Source: Candidatus Peregrinibacteria bacterium
GTDB taxonomy: Bacteria > Patescibacteriota > Gracilibacteria > UM-FILTER-43-11
Assembly (NCBI GenBank): GCA_030637565.1
Contig: DAOWGG010000024.1
Coordinates: 1-8,920, forward strand
DNA: 8,920 bases
Direction: 5' to 3'
The notes under the pieces are model-generated. The model saw only the letters and a program-made list of their open reading frames with translations. It was not told the origin of the DNA and did not search any database. A program made the position numbers and the translations under genes. Position 1 is the first letter of the stretch. Each line of letters begins with the position of its first letter. Below, in pieces: positions 5,324-8,920 of the stretch.

Positions 5324-7003
5324 ATGAGCAAGAAACTCCTTTTGAAAAAATTATTGGAAAAAGCCAAGAAGAATACCACTGTTTTGGATCGGATTCTTTT
5401 TGGAATTTTAGCCCTTGGGCTTTTATTGATGATGGCGTTCTTCTTCTATTTAATGTGGTTTATGCTCACCAATCGGAGTGTGACTCATTTGTTGCCAGCA
5501 GAAAAGACGGTTTCTTATTTTGAACTAGAAGACCTCGCTCTCCCCCCTCAGATGGACCAGCAAAACTTATTCGACATGTTGGGGATAAGTGCCTTACTTA
5601 AGGGAAGTTTCGATATCGACACCAAAGACCTTCGGGATCATTTGACCCAAGGACGAATGGGAATGGCGCTGATTCAGGATGAAAGCGAAAAAAACAACCT
5701 TCTTCTTTTCTTCCGCACACGAAGCCAATCCGATACATTGGATTATTTTAAGAATTTAGGGCTGGAAGGTGAAGAGTTAGCAGAGACTGTCGATCGGAAA
5801 AATACTATTTATAACTACCCACAAAGTCGCTCCTTTGTTTTCAGCTTCATTGGCCCTTACCTATTCATTGCGGAGAGTGTAGAATCGCTTGAGCTGATTC
5901 AATCGGTTTATCTGGCTGAAGTGACAAGCTTGAACGATGATTTGAATTATCAAAAGTCGATGGCTAGCCTTCCGCGTCAAGCGTGGGGTCAGGGGTATTT
6001 GAATATTCAAAAATTGAATTTTGGATTGAATCATCCAACCAATCAATTGGTGAATCCTTTAAAGCATATTGTTAATCACCTCGCGCTGACGATTCGGAAG
6101 CAGCAGAATGGTTTCCATTTCAATTCACTTCTCTCGATCAATCCAAATCTTCTTCAGCTCAACAGTGGATTCACCGACTCAACTAACTTCCGCTACGAAC
6201 TGGCGGACTACCTTGGTTCAAAAAATACCGCCGCTTATATTGGAGGGGCTCAGTTGAGTGATGAATGGGAGAATACGCTGGAGACAATCAGCCATCTAAA
6301 CCCTGCGTACGGCTTGATTATGGAAGGCATTCTTCGTGCTCAGATCAACCGTATTTTTGGAAACGACGTTAGTCTTCGTAACGATATTTACCCATTATTT
6401 GGAGGGGAATATGCGATCGCACTAGAACGATTGGAGAATGATTTGATGGGACTTAAATTAATTTTAAAACACGACGATCAAAACTTTGCTAAGGCTAAGC
6501 TCGAAAAGCTTCTCGACGGATTCCAACTGCTCGCTGCTCAGTTTGCGCCTAGGCTCAAAGTATTCACACTACCAGATGGAACTGAGAGTCGAGAGTTAGT
6601 TGCTGACCCAACTCGCCTGAAAGACTTTGAAGAAACCTATGAAGACTACGAAATTAAATGCTTGAATGTGACCGATAGTGCTTACGGATTCTGTTATACG
6701 GTTACGGATGAGCTAATTATTCTCAGTAATCACCCTGATAGTGTTAAGGAAAGTATCGATCTCAGCATCTCTCCACGTTTTATTCTTTCTCAATCTCAAT
6801 CTTTCCGTCAGTCGATCAGTAATTTAAGTGCGGTGAGCGACGAAATTACCTATGTTTCACTCCCTAATGTTGAAGCGCTTTTGAAAGACACACCTGTTGG
6901 AGCTTTCGTTGGAAATATCCTCAGTCCTTTTGATTCCACCATGTGGATTAAGCATTATTTTAATGATGGGGTTAGTAGTGAGGGGTATCTACTTTTGAAA
7001 TAG
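5324..7003 (+). CDS. Membrane-anchored extracytoplasmic protein, DUF3352-like
   Basis: A 559-residue protein with a Lys-rich cytoplasmic N-terminus (residues 2-19), one long membrane helix (about 24-48) and a large domain expected outside the membrane. The features recall the DUF3352 family: LLPAEKTVSYFEL just after the helix, GRMGMALIQDE, a strand pattern of the type LLLFFRTRSQSDTLDYFKNL, FIGPYLFIAESVESLELI, then a later repeat of the same plan (YAIALERLENDLMGLKLIL; YTVTDELIILSNHPDSVKESI). The family has no established function; two similar halves suggest a duplicated fold. Two cysteines (446, 457) lie close enough for a disulfide. The ATG at 5324 gives a sensible positive-inside topology; there is no SD. 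Upstream only a weak extended -10 (TGC-TAACAT, 5302-5310) is seen, so it may depend partly on topA transcription. Stop is TAG. Confidence 0.75.
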   Translation: MSKKLLLKKLLEKAKKNTTVLDRILFGILALGLLLMMAFFFYLMWFMLTNRSVTHLLPAEKTVSYFELEDLALPPQMDQQNLFDMLGISALLKGSFDIDTKDLRDHLTQGRMGMALIQDESEKNNLLLFFRTRSQSDTLDYFKNLGLEGEELAETVDRKNTIYNYPQSRSFVFSFIGPYLFIAESVESLELIQSVYLAEVTSLNDDLNYQKSMASLPRQAWGQGYLNIQKLNFGLNHPTNQLVNPLKHIVNHLALTIRKQQNGFHFNSLLSINPNLLQLNSGFTDSTNFRYELADYLGSKNTAAYIGGAQLSDEWENTLETISHLNPAYGLIMEGILRAQINRIFGNDVSLRNDIYPLFGGEYAIALERLENDLMGLKLILKHDDQNFAKAKLEKLLDGFQLLAAQFAPRLKVFTLPDGTESRELVADPTRLKDFEETYEDYEIKCLNVTDSAYGFCYTVTDELIILSNHPDSVKESIDLSISPRFILSQSQSFRQSISNLSAVSDEITYVSLPNVEALLKDTPVGAFVGNILSPFDSTMWIKHYFNDGVSSEGYLLLK

Positions 7004-7006
7004 GGA

Positions 7007-7020
7007 GCGGCAAAGGCCGC
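7007..7020 (+). terminator. Short GC hairpin after the DUF3352-like gene
   Basis: GCGGC (7007-7011), loop AAAG, GCCGC (7016-7020) form a five-pair GC stem beginning 3 bases after the stop codon. The following bases GACTTGCTTTTG contain only a broken T-tract, so it is at best a modest intrinsic terminator. Confidence 0.4.
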
Positions 7021-7086
7021 GACTTGCTTTTGTGATGTGATGATTCTTTGTATGTATGGCGTTGCTGTTTAATCCACCCTTCTTCA

Positions 7087-7116
7087 TTTTTTGCTGTCAA
7101 AAAACGAAGCAAAAAA
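7087..7116. repeat. 9-bp A/T-rich inverted repeat
   Basis: TTTTTTGCT (7087-7095) and AGCAAAAAA (7108-7116) are exact reverse complements around a 12-base loop that itself contains another A-run. It immediately precedes the 71-base hairpin and may be part of the same inserted unit. Confidence 0.35.
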
Positions 7117-7119
7117 ACA

Positions 7120-7190
7120 TTGGGGCTCCATGAACCGTGTAAGTGTCGTTGTACATTTAACCATCATTGTTCACGGTCATTCTGCCCCAA
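7120..7190. repeat. 71-base imperfect hairpin
   Basis: TTGGGGC (7120-7126) pairs with GCCCCAA (7184-7190); after a symmetric internal loop (TCC/TCT), ATGA-a-CCGTG (7130-7139, one bulged A) pairs with CACGGTCAT (7172-7180). This gives 16 pairs around a 32-base loop. No T-tract follows on either strand. It could be a mobile-element end, a structured RNA or a protein-binding site; orientation is unknown. Confidence 0.45.
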
Positions 7191-7228
7191 ACCCCGCTTT
7201 TACCTTTAAACTTTTGTCGTACATTTAA
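7145..7228 (+). repeat. Partial direct repeat GTCG-TACATTTAA
   Basis: GTCGTTGTACATTTAA (7145-7160), in the loop of the 71-base hairpin, recurs as GTCGTACATTTAA (7216-7228) with three bases missing. The two copies are 71 bases apart start to start. They may be duplicated ends or two copies of a short binding site. Confidence 0.35.
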
Positions 7229-7271
7229 ATAGTGGGTGGTGGCTTTTTGTGCTCGTTCGTCGGTGGTTTTT

Positions 7272-7318
7272 CTCCCCCTAAATTTAGGGGGAGTCCAGAT
7301 AAAATCTGGGAAGGGGTC
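7272..7318. repeat. REP-like palindromic element
   Basis: A perfect palindrome, arms CTCCCCCTAAA (7272-7282) and TTTAGGGGGAG (7283-7293), is followed by T and a second hairpin CCAGAT-AAA-ATCTGG (7295-7309), then GAAGGGGTC. A GGAG tetranucleotide directly before a hairpin is the hallmark of REP elements mobilised by RAYT-type (REP-associated Y1 tyrosine) transposases, and the trailing GGGG can pair with the leading CCCC to close a cloverleaf-like fold. Only one copy is in the window and no transposase is present, so identity rests on structure alone. Confidence 0.5.
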
Positions 7319-7341
7319 AATAATTCATAATTAAAAAATTG

Positions 7342-7369
7342 TTGACTCTCTGTCTAAGATTGATAGAAT
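7342..7369 (+). promoter_or_regulatory. Predicted groESL promoter with extended -10
   Basis: TTGACT (7342-7347) is followed after 16 bp by TAGAAT (7364-7369), with TG one base before the -10 (7361-7362), an extended -10 arrangement. RNA would start around 7376, inside the CIRCE element, which is the expected layout for repression by HrcA. Confidence 0.75.
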
Positions 7370-7372
7370 GAT

Positions 7373-7399
7373 TTAGCACTCGTTTATTTGAAGTGCTAG
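7373..7399. promoter_or_regulatory. CIRCE operator (HrcA binding site)
   Basis: TTAGCACTC (7373-7381), a 9-base spacer, then AAGTGCTAG (7391-7399). The left arm is identical to the CIRCE consensus and the right arm matches GAGTGCTAA at seven of nine positions, with the correct N9 spacing. It overlaps the predicted RNA start of groESL. By family knowledge the HrcA repressor binds here and is released on heat shock; this implies an hrcA gene elsewhere in the genome. Confidence 0.9.
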
Positions 7400-7420
7400 T
7401 TACTTTTTAACTCGAATAAA

Positions 7421-7711
7421 ATGAAAATTAAACCCCTAAACGGCTATGTTGTAATCAAGCCAATGGAGGCTGAAGAAGTCACCAAAAGCGGGATTGTTAT
7501 TCCTGATACCGCCAATAAAGAAAAACCTTCAGAGGGCGAAGTGGTGGCTGTTGCAAGTAAGAATGTTAGCCCAAGCGGCACTGAACTCCCTATCGAAATG
7601 AAGGTGGGTGATAAAGTTCTCTACGGTCGATACTCTGGTGAGGATGTAAAAGTAGATGGTGTGGAATATAAAATTGTTGAAATGACATCCGTCCGCGCGA
7701 TCGTCGAATAA
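7421..7711 (+). CDS. groES: Co-chaperonin GroES
   Basis: A 96-residue GroES of standard length. Seven copies form the lid that closes the GroEL folding chamber in the cytoplasm. The N-terminus IKPLNGYVVIKPMEAEE matches the family. The mobile loop (about residues 16-34) contains the hydrophobic triplet IVI (25-27) in SGIVIPDTA, which contacts the GroEL apical domain. KVGDKVLYGRYSGEDVKVDGVEY and the ending VRAIVE are typical of the barrel. The ATG at 7421 gives the usual N-terminus; the leader is AT-rich without SD. It is the first gene of the groESL operon, 34 bp before groEL, under the CIRCE-controlled promoter, so heat induction through HrcA is expected. Confidence 0.97.
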   Translation: MKIKPLNGYVVIKPMEAEEVTKSGIVIPDTANKEKPSEGEVVAVASKNVSPSGTELPIEMKVGDKVLYGRYSGEDVKVDGVEYKIVEMTSVRAIVE

Positions 7712-7736
7712 CTCATAATTATTAATTTTTAACTAA

Positions 7737-8920
<1,184 letters not shown>

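Larger units (their letters stand above)
7004..7420. other. 417-bp gene-free region before groES
   Basis: No protein or tRNA gene is supported here. It holds a short GC hairpin, an A/T-rich inverted repeat, a 71-base imperfect hairpin, a partial repeat of the loop sequence of that hairpin, a REP-like palindromic element, AT-rich filler, and the groESL promoter with its operator. The density of secondary structure between 7007 and 7318 is unusual for this compact window and suggests mobile-repeat debris or an unannotated RNA. Confidence 0.7.

Overview
The window reads as a piece of chromosome from an AT-rich bacterium using the standard genetic code: every housekeeping gene translates full length with no in-frame TGA. 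The gene set is ordinary core bacterial (SecD, RNase HI, thioredoxin, HU, topoisomerase I, GroES/GroEL). Divergent protein sequences, short compact genes and almost complete absence of Shine-Dalgarno (SD) sequences recall Patescibacteria/CPR-type genomes (for example the Peregrinibacteria-Gracilibacteria side), but this lineage call is an inference from style, not a marker-gene result. Gracilibacterial code 25 (UGA = Gly) does not fit.

Left part (1-1523): the 3' end of secD, followed 8 bp later by an RNase HI-family gene whose N-terminus resembles half of a ribbon-helix-helix domain. Next comes a small four-cysteine exported or lipoprotein-like protein with its own promoter, converging within 8 bp on thioredoxin (minus strand).

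Middle (1524-2661): a divergent promoter region with a perfect small palindrome, then a compositionally odd gene (1761-2264). This gene is GC-richer than its neighbours, has the only strong SD and the only TGA stop, and encodes an unrecognised one-TM protein. A 60-bp hairpin with AAC...GTT ends starts 3 bp after its stop and resembles an integron attC site. It abuts the Rho-independent terminator of the HU gene, which runs on the minus strand. The reading I find most interesting is a lone gene cassette inserted beside the hup terminator. It is a hypothesis with stated weaknesses.

TopA block (2662-5238): hup and topA diverge from a 342-bp region holding both promoters, an inverted repeat that brackets the topA promoter, and an AT-only leader with tandem and inverted repeats. 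TopA is a complete type IA topoisomerase with four C-terminal zinc ribbons. Two genes that set nucleoid structure and supercoiling therefore share one regulatory region.

Right part (5239-8920): a large one-TM extracytoplasmic protein resembling DUF3352, then a 417-bp gene-free stretch with several hairpins and a REP-like palindromic element. The groESL operon follows, with a clear promoter and a CIRCE operator (HrcA-type heat-shock control). groEL runs off the right edge just before its catalytic-Asp region.
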